DNA of 44,954 nucleotides, taken from assembly GCA_003331045.1 (NCBI GenBank), contig QENA01000006.1:1-44954 (forward strand), read 5' to 3'. The stretch comes from Candidatus Tokpelaia sp. JSC189. Its GTDB lineage: Bacteria > Pseudomonadota > Alphaproteobacteria > Rhizobiales > Rhizobiaceae. The notes beneath the pieces are model-generated. The model searched no databases. It was not told the DNA's origin and saw only the letters and a program-made list of their open reading frames with translations. The translations under genes were made by a program, and so were the position numbers. Shown here piece after piece: positions 18,418-27,869 of the stretch. Positions within the stretch are counted from its first letter, which is position 1. Every line of letters starts with the position of its first letter.

Positions 18418-19093
18418 GAGCAGAATTAAGTTGTCAACCTACGTAAACTTCATTAAAGGAATGAAACTTATCACGGTTTGCTTCAAATAGGATTTCTGCG
18501 AACGCACTTTCGCCATAGACTAATCTTTTCGATAGAAAATTACCCCGTATGAATAAAGCGCAGATTGCCTGAAATTTTTCTGCTCTGAAATCAACCGACT
18601 TGTTTTTCCCGAATGCTCAAGAATAGCAAAAGTATGGCTCCTATTTTTTAGACACGCTGACAAAAAGAACAAGAAATAGCAGAGCCAAAATAACGCGTCT
18701 CTTGAGCACAGGCTCAGCAGCGGGCCACATATAGGGCCACAAATTGGCAAGCGTCCTAAGCATATCGCCTGAATTGGCCGAAACAGTTTTCTTTATTTTT
18801 CCAGTGTTCATGGAATACATATTAGTGCTTTTCCTCTTGCCAGCCAAGAGCAGAATTAAGTTGTCAACCTACGTAAACTTCATTAAAGGAATGAAACTTA
18901 TCACGGTTTGCTTCAAATAGGATTTCTGCGAACGCACTTTCGCCATAGACTAATCTTTTCGATAGAAAATTACCCCGTATGAATAAAGCGCAGATTGCCT
19001 GAAATTTTTCTGCTCTGAAATCAACCGACTTGTTTTTCCCGAATGCTCAAGAATAGCAAAAGTATGGCTCCTATTTTTTAGACACGCTGACAA
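18234..19093. repeat. Perfect 430-bp tandem duplication over the 5' end of the ABC exporter gene
   Basis: Copy one is 18234-18663 and copy two 18664-19093, with a constant offset of 430 bp. I compared the two copies block by block and saw no mismatch. Each copy holds 61 codons of the exporter N-terminus plus about 245 bp of upstream DNA. Junction homology is at most a few A residues, so the event did not need long flanking repeats. Absence of divergence means it is recent or an assembly artefact. Confidence 0.93.
18641..18847 (-). pseudogene. Truncated duplicate of the ABC exporter N-terminus
   Basis: This reading frame repeats the first 61 codons of the exporter exactly (MAGKRKSTNMYSMNTGKIKK onward). 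It then runs across the duplication junction into seven unrelated residues (FVSVSKK) and stops at 18641-18643. It keeps the original start and upstream sequence, so it could be transcribed and translated into a 68-residue peptide with one hydrophobic segment. No function is expected. Confidence 0.85.
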
Positions 19094-19434
19094 ACGGTAT
19101 CTAGAACAAAATCACCTACTGGCTTTGCCTATTCAGGCGAACTCAAAATAAAGCGATACTCACCCGGTCGAACGCCAATACAAGATGTAGGCCAAGTTCT
19201 TGGCCTTTGATTATGTCAGCTCTGCCCATGACATCCGCTCCGTTGAGAAATTCTAGACTAGGTAAGGCCCGACGCCCTGCTACGAATCTCCATTACACTA
19301 TCGAGCCTCAATATGAAGGATCAAAGCCCAATGCAGCAAGCATATCCTAGCATAGCTACTAACAACAAAAGCAAGTAAAGCGGATACCAGATGGATTCCA
19401 AGTAAAAAATATCAACAAACGTTTCATTACGTTT
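19094..19434. other. Interval between duplication and cysS, no gene
   Basis: Stop-rich in all frames. One minus-strand piece reads CIGVRPGEYRFILSSPE near 19130-19185 and may be the end of a lost gene, but it cannot be assigned. A weak inverted repeat follows the cysS stop, with too short a stem to call a terminator. Confidence 0.35.
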
Positions 19435-20961
19435 TTAACCTGAAAGAGGCGCATTATATCTTATAACCTCCCAGCGGGTAATTCGATCGCCGGTTTCGGG
19501 ATTTATGGCGTCTTTCAGAAAAACGCCTTTTTTCTTTAGGTCATCCCTGATATGATCAGCTTTTCTCCAGTCCTTTACCGCAATTGCTACCAAACGCTCT
19601 CTGATGCATGTATTAATCTCCGCTTCAGATATGGCGGCCTTGCGGACAAACAACGGATTATCCTTTTCAAAAACAAGCGCTTGGGTGGGAAAACCCATAA
19701 GTGCCATACCCTTCCCAAGAGCACGCGCATCACGGTTTTTGTAAAAACGACGTAATACTGTAATCGCATTCGATGTGTTGAGATCATCGGCCAGTGCCTC
19801 GACGATTGCATCATAGGCACCTGTATCAATAGAAGAATCAAAGTTAATTTCACGTAGCAGTTCATACCAGCGGTAAAGCTCTGTCGATGCTGCGATAAGG
19901 CGCCGGCGTGTCCAGTTAAGCGGTTCACGATAATGTGTCTGCAGCATGGAAAAACGAGCAGCCAATCCTGCCCAGCTTTCACGCATTTTTCTATCAGCCT
20001 CTGCTGTAAACTGGGGAAACTTCTCGCCCAAAATGTTCTGTATCGTAATAAAATTACCCCGACTTTTAGACATTTTCTGACCTTCAACCTGTAGAAAGCC
20101 ATTATGCATCCAGATATTAGCCATGCGGCTAGTACCAAAAGCTGAGCAGCTCTGGGCAATCTCATTTTCATGATGCGGGAAAACAAGATCAAGACCACCT
20201 CCATGAATATCAAATATATTAGCCGTAGTATCATCACACGAAAGGCCGCCGCCAAATGGCTGCAGCAGTTTTGCCATTGACATGGTTGAGCATTCAATAT
20301 GCCAGCCAGGGCGCCCACGGATAGAAATACCTGCAGGGGACAGCCAACTAGGTTCGTTTTCTTTTGACGGCTTCCAGAGAACAAAATCCATCTCATCACG
20401 TTTATAGGAAGCTACATCAACACGCGCACCAGCAATCATATCACCCAGTAAACGCCCCGAAAGTGCACCGTAACGTGGATTATTTCCCATGCTGGCAACA
20501 GAAAAAAGAACATGATCCTCAGCGATATACGCATAGCCCCGCTCAATCAACCGTTCAATCATTGCACGCATCTCAGCAAGATGATCAGTCGCCCTCGGCT
20601 GGATATCAGGATCAAGGCAGCCAAGAGCCGCAACATCAGTCTGAAACTGCGCATTTGTTGCCGACGTCAGCCGCTGGATTGCTTCATTCAATGGCAAATC
20701 AGGATAATCATGCACAGCACGGGCATTGATCTTATCATCAACATCAGTAATATTGCGCACATATAATACATGATCCCTCCCATAGATATAGCGCAACAGC
20801 CGGTAAAGCACGTCAAACACAATAACAGGCCGCGCATTGCCAATATGGGCATAATCATAAACAGTAGGGCCACAAACATAAAGACGCACATTTGCAGCAT
20901 CAATCGGCCGAAAATCATCTTTCCGCCGCGTCAATGTATTGTAAAAACGCAAAGCTACCAT
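19435..20961 (-). CDS. cysS: Cysteinyl-tRNA synthetase
   Basis: CysS charges tRNA(Cys) with cysteine in the cytosol. The protein has 508 residues from the chosen start and is a class I synthetase. A zinc-binding Cys is followed by the HIGH-type motif ([18 protein letters not shown]). Further on come WHIECSTM, then HHENEIAQS (zinc ligands), and the KMSKS loop in [10 protein letters not shown]. The ATG at 20961 ([14 protein letters not shown]) is preferred over one at 20991, because a GGAGG lies about 10 nt upstream and homologues begin there. The length and C-terminal DALR-like region are normal. Confidence 0.95.
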   Translation of the reverse strand: MVALRFYNTLTRRKDDFRPIDAANVRLYVCGPTVYDYAHIGNARPVIVFDVLYRLLRYIYGRDHVLYVRNITDVDDKINARAVHDYPDLPLNEAIQRLTSATNAQFQTDVAALGCLDPDIQPRATDHLAEMRAMIERLIERGYAYIAEDHVLFSVASMGNNPRYGALSGRLLGDMIAGARVDVASYKRDEMDFVLWKPSKENEPSWLSPAGISIRGRPGWHIECSTMSMAKLLQPFGGGLSCDDTTANIFDIHGGGLDLVFPHHENEIAQSCSAFGTSRMANIWMHNGFLQVEGQKMSKSRGNFITIQNILGEKFPQFTAEADRKMRESWAGLAARFSMLQTHYREPLNWTRRRLIAASTELYRWYELLREINFDSSIDTGAYDAIVEALADDLNTSNAITVLRRFYKNRDARALGKGMALMGFPTQALVFEKDNPLFVRKAAISEAEINTCIRERLVAIAVKDWRKADHIRDDLKKKGVFLKDAINPETGDRITRWEVIRYNAPLSG

Positions 20962-21786
20962 TACTTCACTTCCTCCAATCCAAAGAAACAAAACGTCACC
21001 ACCAGCTGGACAGAATATTTATCAAAGATTAAACAGACCACTCTGTCCGTATTTTATATTATTATCTGGTGCCTACTCCGCAACCCACTTCTGCACACCA
21101 CGGCCCTGATGAAGGGATTATTGATCTTGTCCCAAGAGCAAGTATATAATCTCAAAAAATTAGCCGGGCCATAATTGCGCACATCCAGTCATCTTGCCAA
21201 GGATTCATTCATAAGCACAATCAGCGTATGATTCAGTACTGCTCACTGCAGCATGTTTCTCACCAGGCAGGCAAAGCCGATCAGTTGATGCTTCTTTGGG
21301 GAGATAAGAAACGGCTGTGGTTATACCATCAGGCTGATTTTCCACCTACAAAAGCCTATAGCGAGAATAAATCCCTAGCGAACAAGCTTTGCATCAAAAC
21401 GGCAGTTTCCTCTTTTATAGGAAATTTTACGGATAGGCAAATCAAAGATTATTAACCGAATCACACGGATACTGGACTTGCATGGAAATTTTTGCGATCA
21501 TTTTAGTTTTTTATAAATTCCGACTGTGCTGATCATAATTTTACTGCCATACTGCTCGAAAAGCTTTCAAAGCTTTCAAAATCGCAAATAGTTCAACCAT
21601 ACCAGATTTATGGCAGCAAGCAATTTTGATACGATCAGGAAATCTGCAGCTACATAACTTTTCCGCATAGGCATTTCACTGGAAGCGAAATGCCGTTTCC
21701 TAGAAACGGATGGCCCGAACGAATAGGAAACAGAGTAAACATAATGGAAATAACGCAGCCAGTTGTAACTTTTTCTGGTTGGTAAT
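20962..21786. other. Gene-poor interval between cysS and pyrC
   Basis: No convincing gene. A 75-codon plus-strand frame at 21228-21455 contains LMLLWGDKKRLWLYHQADFP and may be a remnant, but it has no strong ribosome binding site and no recognised family. An adjacent pair of perfect hairpins after pyrC is listed separately. Confidence 0.35.
21670..21709. repeat. Two abutting perfect inverted repeats downstream of pyrC
   Basis: GGCATTTC/GAAATGCC (8-bp stem, 21670-21694) overlaps by two bases with CCGTTTC/GAAACGG (7-bp stem, 3-nt loop, 21693-21709). They lie about 80-115 bp after the pyrC stop. No T-tract follows on either strand, so a rho-independent terminator is unlikely. An mRNA 3'-end stabiliser or a dispersed repeat element is possible. 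Confidence 0.5.
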
Positions 21787-23121
21787 TTAACAATGCGGTA
21801 ATGTCTCGATAAACTCGACAGGTTCACCTTTGGACAATGTGACAATTTCCCCCTCCCACATAACGCGATGACCACGGATAATGGTCCCGACAGGCCAGCC
21901 TGTCACCATCCTACCATCATAGGGTGTCCATCCTGCCTTTGAGGCTACTGCGGCATTTGTAATGGTTTCACGCCGTTTCAGATCGATAACCGTCAAATCG
22001 GCATCGTAACCCACGGCAATACGCCCTTTGCGGCTTATGCCGAAAATACGGTTGGGACCATGCGAGGTCAAATCAACAAAAGCTTCAAGTGTTAGCCGCC
22101 CGGAATTGACATGGTCCAGCATGATGGGAGCAATTGTCTGTACCCCTGTTATGCCTGAAGGGGAAGCTGGATAAGGCTTTTGCTTCTCCTCCAGTATATG
22201 AGGAGCATGGTCCGAACCAATAACATCCACAATCCCTTGCTGAAGACCAAGCCAAAGTGCATTCCGGTGATGGGCGGCACGGATAGGCGGATTCATCTGT
22301 ATCAACGTGCCCAAAAGCGCATAATCATCCGCGCTTAACGTTAGATGGTGCGGCGTTACTTCAAGAGTGGCAAGATCCTTATGGTCTTTCAGAAATGCTA
22401 TTTCCTCTGCTGTTGAAACATGCAGCAAATGAATACGCGTCCCTGTTTCACGCGCAATACCTACCAGCCGCTCGGTAGATTTAAGAGAAACCAGATCATC
22501 ACGCCAAACAGGATGGGAAGCCACATCATTTTCTATGCGCAAGTGCTGACGCTCAACTAACCGGATCTCATCCTCGGAATGAAAGGCCACCCGCCGCCGC
22601 GTATTCCTGAGGATTGCGCGCACACCCGCATCATCATCCACCAGAAGATCACCGGTGGAAGACCCCATAAAAACTTTGATGCCGGCTACCCCCGACAGAC
22701 GCTCCAGCTCGCCAAGCTCATGCGCATTTTCCCGTGTACCGCCAACCCAGAAGGCAAAATCACAATGCATGCGGTGACGAGCCCTTATCACCTTGTCGAT
22801 CAGCATCTCAGACGATGTAGTAGATGGAGTTGTATTGGGCATCTCGAACACGGCTGTCACACCGCCCAGAACAGCTGCCCGCGAACCTGTATCAAGATCC
22901 TCCTTGTGTTCAAAGCCTGGCTCACGGAAATGAACTTGACTGTCAATCATGCCGGGCACGATATGAAGTCCGCTACAATTAATCACCTCACCGGCTGATG
23001 TGCGCGACAAATCGCCAAGGGCCACAATACGGCCATTACGGATACCGATATCACGTTTTCCTGCTCCATTATGGTTTACAATCATTGCATTTTTTAAAAT
23101 CATATCAAATATCTGGGGCAT
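21787..23121 (-). CDS. pyrC: Dihydroorotase
   Basis: PyrC cyclises carbamoyl-aspartate to dihydroorotate in pyrimidine synthesis; pyrE in this window encodes a later step. The 444-residue protein is of the class I amidohydrolase type. Key features are IDSQVHFREPG (60-70), the lysine expected to be carboxylated in GIKVFMGSSTG, HLLHVSTAEE, and the Asp in IGSDHAPH. The usual HxH reads QxH here; I recall this in related Hyphomicrobiales sequences, so I do not read it as decay. The gene is divergent from ygfZ with about 66 bp between starts. Confidence 0.92.
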   Translation of the reverse strand: MPQIFDMILKNAMIVNHNGAGKRDIGIRNGRIVALGDLSRTSAGEVINCSGLHIVPGMIDSQVHFREPGFEHKEDLDTGSRAAVLGGVTAVFEMPNTTPSTTSSEMLIDKVIRARHRMHCDFAFWVGGTRENAHELGELERLSGVAGIKVFMGSSTGDLLVDDDAGVRAILRNTRRRVAFHSEDEIRLVERQHLRIENDVASHPVWRDDLVSLKSTERLVGIARETGTRIHLLHVSTAEEIAFLKDHKDLATLEVTPHHLTLSADDYALLGTLIQMNPPIRAAHHRNALWLGLQQGIVDVIGSDHAPHILEEKQKPYPASPSGITGVQTIAPIMLDHVNSGRLTLEAFVDLTSHGPNRIFGISRKGRIAVGYDADLTVIDLKRRETITNAAVASKAGWTPYDGRMVTGWPVGTIIRGHRVMWEGEIVTLSKGEPVEFIETLPHC

Positions 23122-23187
23122 CGATCTTGCTCCTTGCAGGCCAATTTATCTCGACTTACGTAACTTGATATAGAAAGGCAAGAATCT

Positions 23188-24081
23188 ATGACAGAAAATC
23201 ATCATTTGGGTCAATTAAATGACCGTGCACTTATTACCATCAGCGGCCCCGATTCTGGCCATTTCCTGCAGAATGTTATTACGACAGATATTAAAAAAAT
23301 CAGCGAGGAGGATATGCTCCCCGGTGCCCTGCTTTCCCCACATGGCAAGGTTCTATTTGATTTTCTTATCGGCTATCATAATGGACTGTTTTTCATTGAT
23401 ATCCGCAGCGCAATCGCCAATGCTTTTATCAGGAGACTGAACCTTTACAGGTTACGAGCCAACATTGAAATTCATGAAAAAAAACATGCAATTGTGGATA
23501 TTTTTCAGGAAAAACTCATCAAGCATACAAGCTCGAAAACAGAAAAAGATGATAGTACGCTGATTTTTAATGATAAAAGAGTAAATAAAAAATATAATAT
23601 TATCAGAACATACTATATTAAAAATCAAGAGCATGCTGCTGTTGATGACACGGAAACCTGGGATATCATCCGAATTGAAAATGGTATTGCTGAAAGCGGT
23701 ACAGATTTCGAACCGGGCGATGTATTTCCCCATGACATCAACTATGACAAAATCAATGGTTTGTCCTTTGAAAAAGGTTGCTATATTGGTCAGGAGGTTA
23801 TTTCCCGCATCCAGCACCGAGGTACGGCACGTAAGCGTGTTCTGATTGCAGCAAGTAGCTCTTTCCTGCCTCGAGCCGGCACTGTTATTGAGGCGGAAGG
23901 CAGCCGTGTCGGCGTACTTGGGACAGTGGCCGGTACAAAAGCTATTGCCCTTGTAAGGATCGGACAGCTCAAGGCCTTGACAGATGCTGGTATTCCGGTT
24001 ACGGCTCAGGGCATACCATTAGCTTTTTCATTACCTCCCAATGTATATTTCATTCTGTCAGATAGGGAACGAGAGCTCTGA
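23188..24081 (+). CDS. ygfZ: Folate-binding YgfZ/IBA57-like protein
   Basis: YgfZ is a tetrahydrofolate-binding protein of the GcvT fold that helps maintain certain iron-sulfur enzymes. The 297-residue product has the diagnostic KGCYIGQE motif with Cys198 (196-203). The N-terminal domain opens with a RALITISGPDSGHFLQNVIT segment. Length is normal. The middle part (about 100-155) is unusually Lys/Asn/Ile-rich compared with neighbours, suggesting AT drift in a tolerant region. Start ATG at 23188; the gene diverges from pyrC and its promoter must lie in the 66-bp gap. Confidence 0.9.
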   Translation: MTENHHLGQLNDRALITISGPDSGHFLQNVITTDIKKISEEDMLPGALLSPHGKVLFDFLIGYHNGLFFIDIRSAIANAFIRRLNLYRLRANIEIHEKKHAIVDIFQEKLIKHTSSKTEKDDSTLIFNDKRVNKKYNIIRTYYIKNQEHAAVDDTETWDIIRIENGIAESGTDFEPGDVFPHDINYDKINGLSFEKGCYIGQEVISRIQHRGTARKRVLIAASSSFLPRAGTVIEAEGSRVGVLGTVAGTKAIALVRIGQLKALTDAGIPVTAQGIPLAFSLPPNVYFILSDREREL

Positions 24082-24270
24082 TGCAGAAATAAACAGAGTC
24101 GGTGTCGATTAATTCTGCGTGTAGCAGCGTTTTTAGATTGTCTATCAGACGTCAAAATCGCATCAGCATATCAAATAGCCTTTCTATATCATAATAACAG
24201 CAGTATATGAAGGCAGATTCTTTATCTGGTTTGTCACCGTTGATAGCTTACATAACTAAGAAATAGTACT

Positions 24271-24784
24271 ATGCCCTATCTTGTTATCAGCCCTCTTTCA
24301 CAACTTGCTGCAACAGCAGAAAAATACCAAGTGCGTGATATGATTACCCTGATTAATCCAGACACGCCTGTAATACGACCCAGCACAATTTCTGAAATAC
24401 AACATCTTTGCCTGTATTTTAACGACATAAACGAAGAACGTGAAGAGTTCACCTCTCCAGCCCAGAAGCATGTTACATGCCCTCTTACAGTTTGCTGAAT
24501 TATGGAATAGGACAATTCCATTGCTTATTCACTGTTTTATGGGTATTTCACGCTCAACAGCAGCCGCCTTTATCATCGCCTGTGCACTTAAGCCCAGCTG
24601 TGGAAGAAAATTATTGGCGGTCCGGTTACGAGAACAGGCCCCTTCGGCCACTCCCAATACAAGGCTCGTCAGCCTTGCTGACGAGCTGCTTAGTCGTAAG
24701 GGGCGGATGAATAATGCTATCCAACAGATAGGTCGCGGCTGTGATGCCTGCGAGGGTTCTCCATTTATTCTCGACTTTTTATAG
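24271..24784 (+). pseudogene. Tyrosine phosphatase-like protein, frameshifted
   Basis: Two frames join into one protein of about 170 residues. Frame one (24271-24498) gives MPYLVISPLSQLAATAEKYQ through FNDINEEREEFTSPAQKHV. Frame two gives LLQFAELWNRTIPLLIHCFM, then the phosphatase loop HCFMGISRS (C-x5-R), ACALKPSCG, PSATPNTRLVSLADELL and a conserved C-terminus ending SPFILDFL at 24784. An extra T near 24478 explains the shift. The family (dual-specificity-like phosphatases of Hyphomicrobiales) normally has one frame. Unless the read is wrong, the catalytic half is not produced. Confidence 0.8.
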
Positions 24785-25498
24785 CATTGTCTGCAAGCTT
24801 GAAAAGAGCTATTTAAGGATAGATTTCTGCTTCACAGAAAAAGCATGATGGCAAAACCAATCTATTCAACGGTCCTCGCATTCAGTTTCAATCGCTTTTT
24901 CTCTTGCCTTATCACAGCCTTTTGTCCTGAAAGCACCAAAAAACTTTTATGATATCACGCCAACACACACCACGCAACTGGGAATGCCCTGTTTTATAAA
25001 AAATCACCCATCAGAGCGATAATAGGCTTTTTCCCTTTATGTACCCTGTGCCGTACAATCTACGCCAGATTACTGCCTATGAACTCATATTTTTCTTCCA
25101 TAAAATTCCATCGCTGCGTATGCCAACTGTCGGTACATAGACAATTTCTATCCGAAAATTAAGATTTTTCACTACACGATTGAAATCTTTATTTGGGCCG
25201 GAATTGCGCAGGATTGACGAAATAGAAACAACCGTACGATCTATAGCTGACACAAAGCTCTGCTTAGAATCAAGTATCAGGTGAGCAATACATCCCTAGC
25301 AAGGGTTTTACCCATAATATCTCAATTTGTATTATAAATAACTATCTCTTTCCCTCTGTCCGTAAGATAGATACCAAGATTCGCCCTTTTAAGCTTTATG
25401 AGAAAAAAGATTAACCCGCAATATGCCAGCTCATCTCTATCATAATTTTTATGCAACAACCTATATTTAGAATAAAATAAATTCACAACAGGCTGGTT
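24785..25498. other. Gene-poor interval between phosphatase pseudogene and recO
   Basis: All six frames are rich in stops. No recognisable protein fragment, tRNA or structured element was found. In related genomes genes often lie here, so gene loss is plausible, but I see no identifiable remnant. Confidence 0.35.
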
Positions 25499-26233
25499 TT
25501 ATAAAAAGACCACGTCACCGAGCAGTTGTTTGATAAGCCTATTGCGGAATGATGGCGGTGTCAGCCCGCAGGGCTCCCAGACATGCCGAGCAAGGAAAAA
25601 ACCTGTAAGGCGGAAACCATTGCGAATATCATCAGATGAAGCAGGATGAGAATCTGGCTGATACAAAAAAGAAGGTAGTATCAGAAGCCTTTCTTTCCAT
25701 GGTAGCCCGGCGGAACGACTGACAGCTCGCGCTGATTTTGGCGAAACATAGGCAAGGTCTTCTCTAATTCCGGTTACCGCACAGCATGTCAGATCAAGCC
25801 CAAAGCCCAACTCTTCTAGTAAGCGCATTTCAAAACGCATTAGAATTTCAGCGGCAAGCAGAGGTATTGCAAAATGCTCAAGCAGCAGCTGCAAGGCTTC
25901 ATAAAGTACTGGATAAGGATCACGCTCCGGTAGCAGGCGCAAATGCGCAGCGACCGTTTGCAGACTATAAAGTGCAAATGGTATCTGCATAATTCTTGCG
26001 GCTGAAAAATCCATCGCTTCCAAACGGAACTTCCCCATATGTTCTTCCAAACGTGCCCACCAGTACACTGCAACACAATTGCCCGGTTGCATCAACGGCT
26101 GCATGCACCGCGCCCGCCCGCCCTTGACCACACCAAGATGACGGCCATGCACACGCGTCATCAATTCAACAATAGTGCTTGTCTCATGATGTTGCCGAAC
26201 ACCAAGGATAATTGCATCGTCACGCCATTCCAT
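25499..26233 (-). CDS. recO: DNA repair protein RecO
   Basis: RecO binds single-stranded DNA and helps RecR and RecF load RecA at gaps. The 244-residue product begins MEWRDDAIILGVRQHHETST, the N-terminal OB fold typical of the family, followed by GVVKGGRAR and a helical domain with LRLLPERDPYPVLYEALQLL. ATG 26233 is chosen; an in-frame TTG lies one codon upstream. The start is 3 bp after the era stop, so recO is the last gene of the lepB-rnc-era-recO unit. Confidence 0.92.
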   Translation of the reverse strand: MEWRDDAIILGVRQHHETSTIVELMTRVHGRHLGVVKGGRARCMQPLMQPGNCVAVYWWARLEEHMGKFRLEAMDFSAARIMQIPFALYSLQTVAAHLRLLPERDPYPVLYEALQLLLEHFAIPLLAAEILMRFEMRLLEELGFGLDLTCCAVTGIREDLAYVSPKSARAVSRSAGLPWKERLLILPSFLYQPDSHPASSDDIRNGFRLTGFFLARHVWEPCGLTPPSFRNRLIKQLLGDVVFL

Positions 26234-26236
26234 CAA

Positions 26237-27151
26237 TCAATCTGAAAAATCGAGCCCCATTTTGCGGTAACGTTCCGGATCATCGCTCCAGTTGTCACAT
26301 ACCTTGACAAACAGGAATAAATGAACCGGCCGTTTAAGAATTTCTGAAATTTCCTTACGGGCCACCTGTCCGATGAACTTGATCGTACTCCCTTTATGTC
26401 CAAGCACAATCTTTTTCTGACTTTTACGCTCGACATACACAACCTGCTCAATGCAGACCGAGCCATCCTTCCGCTCTTCCCAGCGCTCGGTTTCAATAAT
26501 GGAAGAATAAGGCAATTCATCATGTAAACGCAGATAAAGCTTTTCACGGGTTATCTCAGCCGCAAGCTGATGTACTGACATATCGGATATTTGGTCCTCC
26601 GGATAGTACCACGGCCCTTCCGACAACGCTTTTGCCAGATAATCTAACACATCACCGCATCCCGAACCATTAAGCGCAGAAACCATAAAAACGCGCTCAA
26701 AGGGAGCCTTCTCATTGATTATTGCGGCTGTCAATTCTAGAAGAAGTTGCTTATTCACTCGATCAATCTTGTTCAGCACCAGAATCCTAGGGTGATGCAT
26801 ACGTTTTAGCCCAGAAAAGATTGCCGCTACTTCACCGCTAAGCCCTGCCTGCACATCAACAATGACCAGCACAATATCTGCATCGCGGACTCCACCCCAA
26901 GCAGTTGAAACCAAAGCACGATCAAACCGTTTTCTCGGTTGGAATATCCCTGGCGTATCAACAAGCACAATTTGCGTATTATTATGAATAACAATACCAC
27001 GCACCAGGGTACGAGTTGTCTGCATCTTGTGGGTTACAATCGAAATTTTTGCTCCAACCAGCTGATTTACAAAAGTTGACTTTCCTGCATTGGAGGCACC
27101 GACAAGTGCTACAAAACCGGACCGGATGGTTGATTTACCATCACCCGTCAT
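26237..27151 (-). CDS. era: GTPase Era
   Basis: Era is an essential Ras-like GTPase that binds the 3' end of 16S rRNA during 30S subunit maturation. The 304-residue protein has G1 GASNAGKST (18-26), G3 DTPG, G4 NKID and a C-terminal KH domain with KKIVLGHKGSTIKFIGQVAR. Its ATG overlaps the rnc stop (ATGA), coupling it to RNase III, which cuts the rRNA precursor. This order is common in bacteria. Confidence 0.96.
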   Translation of the reverse strand: MTGDGKSTIRSGFVALVGASNAGKSTFVNQLVGAKISIVTHKMQTTRTLVRGIVIHNNTQIVLVDTPGIFQPRKRFDRALVSTAWGGVRDADIVLVIVDVQAGLSGEVAAIFSGLKRMHHPRILVLNKIDRVNKQLLLELTAAIINEKAPFERVFMVSALNGSGCGDVLDYLAKALSEGPWYYPEDQISDMSVHQLAAEITREKLYLRLHDELPYSSIIETERWEERKDGSVCIEQVVYVERKSQKKIVLGHKGSTIKFIGQVARKEISEILKRPVHLFLFVKVCDNWSDDPERYRKMGLDFSD

Positions 27152-27858
27152 TTCTGTTCACCATCCTTCTTTTCCCACACACCTTCTTGGCACAACATTT
27201 TTTCTGCTGCGGCGCGTTCAGCTTGCCGCTTTGACTGTCCCTTACCCTTTGCCGGAGCAAAACCGGAAACCCGCACTTCAACCTCAAATACGGGATCATG
27301 ATCCGGGCCCTTACGCTTTAAAATACGGTAAAACGGCTGGGTTCCACTCTCCTGGTGCGCCCATTCCTGCAGCTGGGTCTTAGCATCACGCCGTTGGCCC
27401 TCTGAGCCCTGGGCACGCCGATCCCAGTAACGGTGAATAAACGGGCGTACAGCCTCAAGTCCTCCATCAAGATAAATCACGGCAATAAGCGCCTCCACAA
27501 CATCGGCATAAATATTGATAAGCCGCCGCCCCTCAAGCGACTTCATCTCTGCTCCCATAAGGATCTTGTCCGGAAGGCCGATTTCTTCCGACACCTGTGC
27601 ACAGACTTCTGCATTAACCAGCCCATTAAGACGGATAGAAAGCTCTCCCACCGTCGCATTAGGAAAAAACTGACTAAGAATCTCAGCGATAAGAAGCCCT
27701 AGAACACGGTCTCCCAGAAATTCCAAGCGCTCATAATTGCCATTGCCTTGGTTTGCACCTTGAAAACTGGCATGGGTTAAAGCGCCTTCCAGCTGCGCCT
27801 TGTTCTTAAAGTGGTAGCCAATGGCCTTTTCAAGCTGCTTTATATAGCTTTCAGCCAT
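27148..27858 (-). CDS. rnc: Ribonuclease III
   Basis: RNase III cleaves double-stranded RNA and releases 16S and 23S rRNA precursors. The protein has about 236 residues, with the catalytic signature ERLEFLGDRVLGLLIAE and a C-terminal double-stranded-RNA-binding domain ending GQSKRQAERAAAEKML. ATG 27858 (MAESYIKQLEKAIGYHFKN) has a GGGGA about 6 nt upstream. An alternative ATG at 27870 overlaps the lepB stop and would add four residues. The 3' end overlaps era by 4 bp. Confidence 0.95.
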   Translation of the reverse strand: MAESYIKQLEKAIGYHFKNKAQLEGALTHASFQGANQGNGNYERLEFLGDRVLGLLIAEILSQFFPNATVGELSIRLNGLVNAEVCAQVSEEIGLPDKILMGAEMKSLEGRRLINIYADVVEALIAVIYLDGGLEAVRPFIHRYWDRRAQGSEGQRRDAKTQLQEWAHQESGTQPFYRILKRKGPDHDPVFEVEVRVSGFAPAKGKGQSKRQAERAAAEKMLCQEGVWEKKDGEQK

Positions 27859-27869
27859 AACAGTCCCCA

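Noticed and set aside
19587-20399. 270-codon minus-strand open frame
   Set aside because: It lies wholly inside cysS in another frame; cysS has complete class I synthetase motifs, so this is a shadow frame.
21787-23121. Loss of the first His of the HxH metal motif in dihydroorotase (reads QVH) as a sign of inactivation
   Set aside because: I recall QVHFREPG in homologous dihydroorotases of related alphaproteobacteria and every other motif is intact, so it looks like a family trait.
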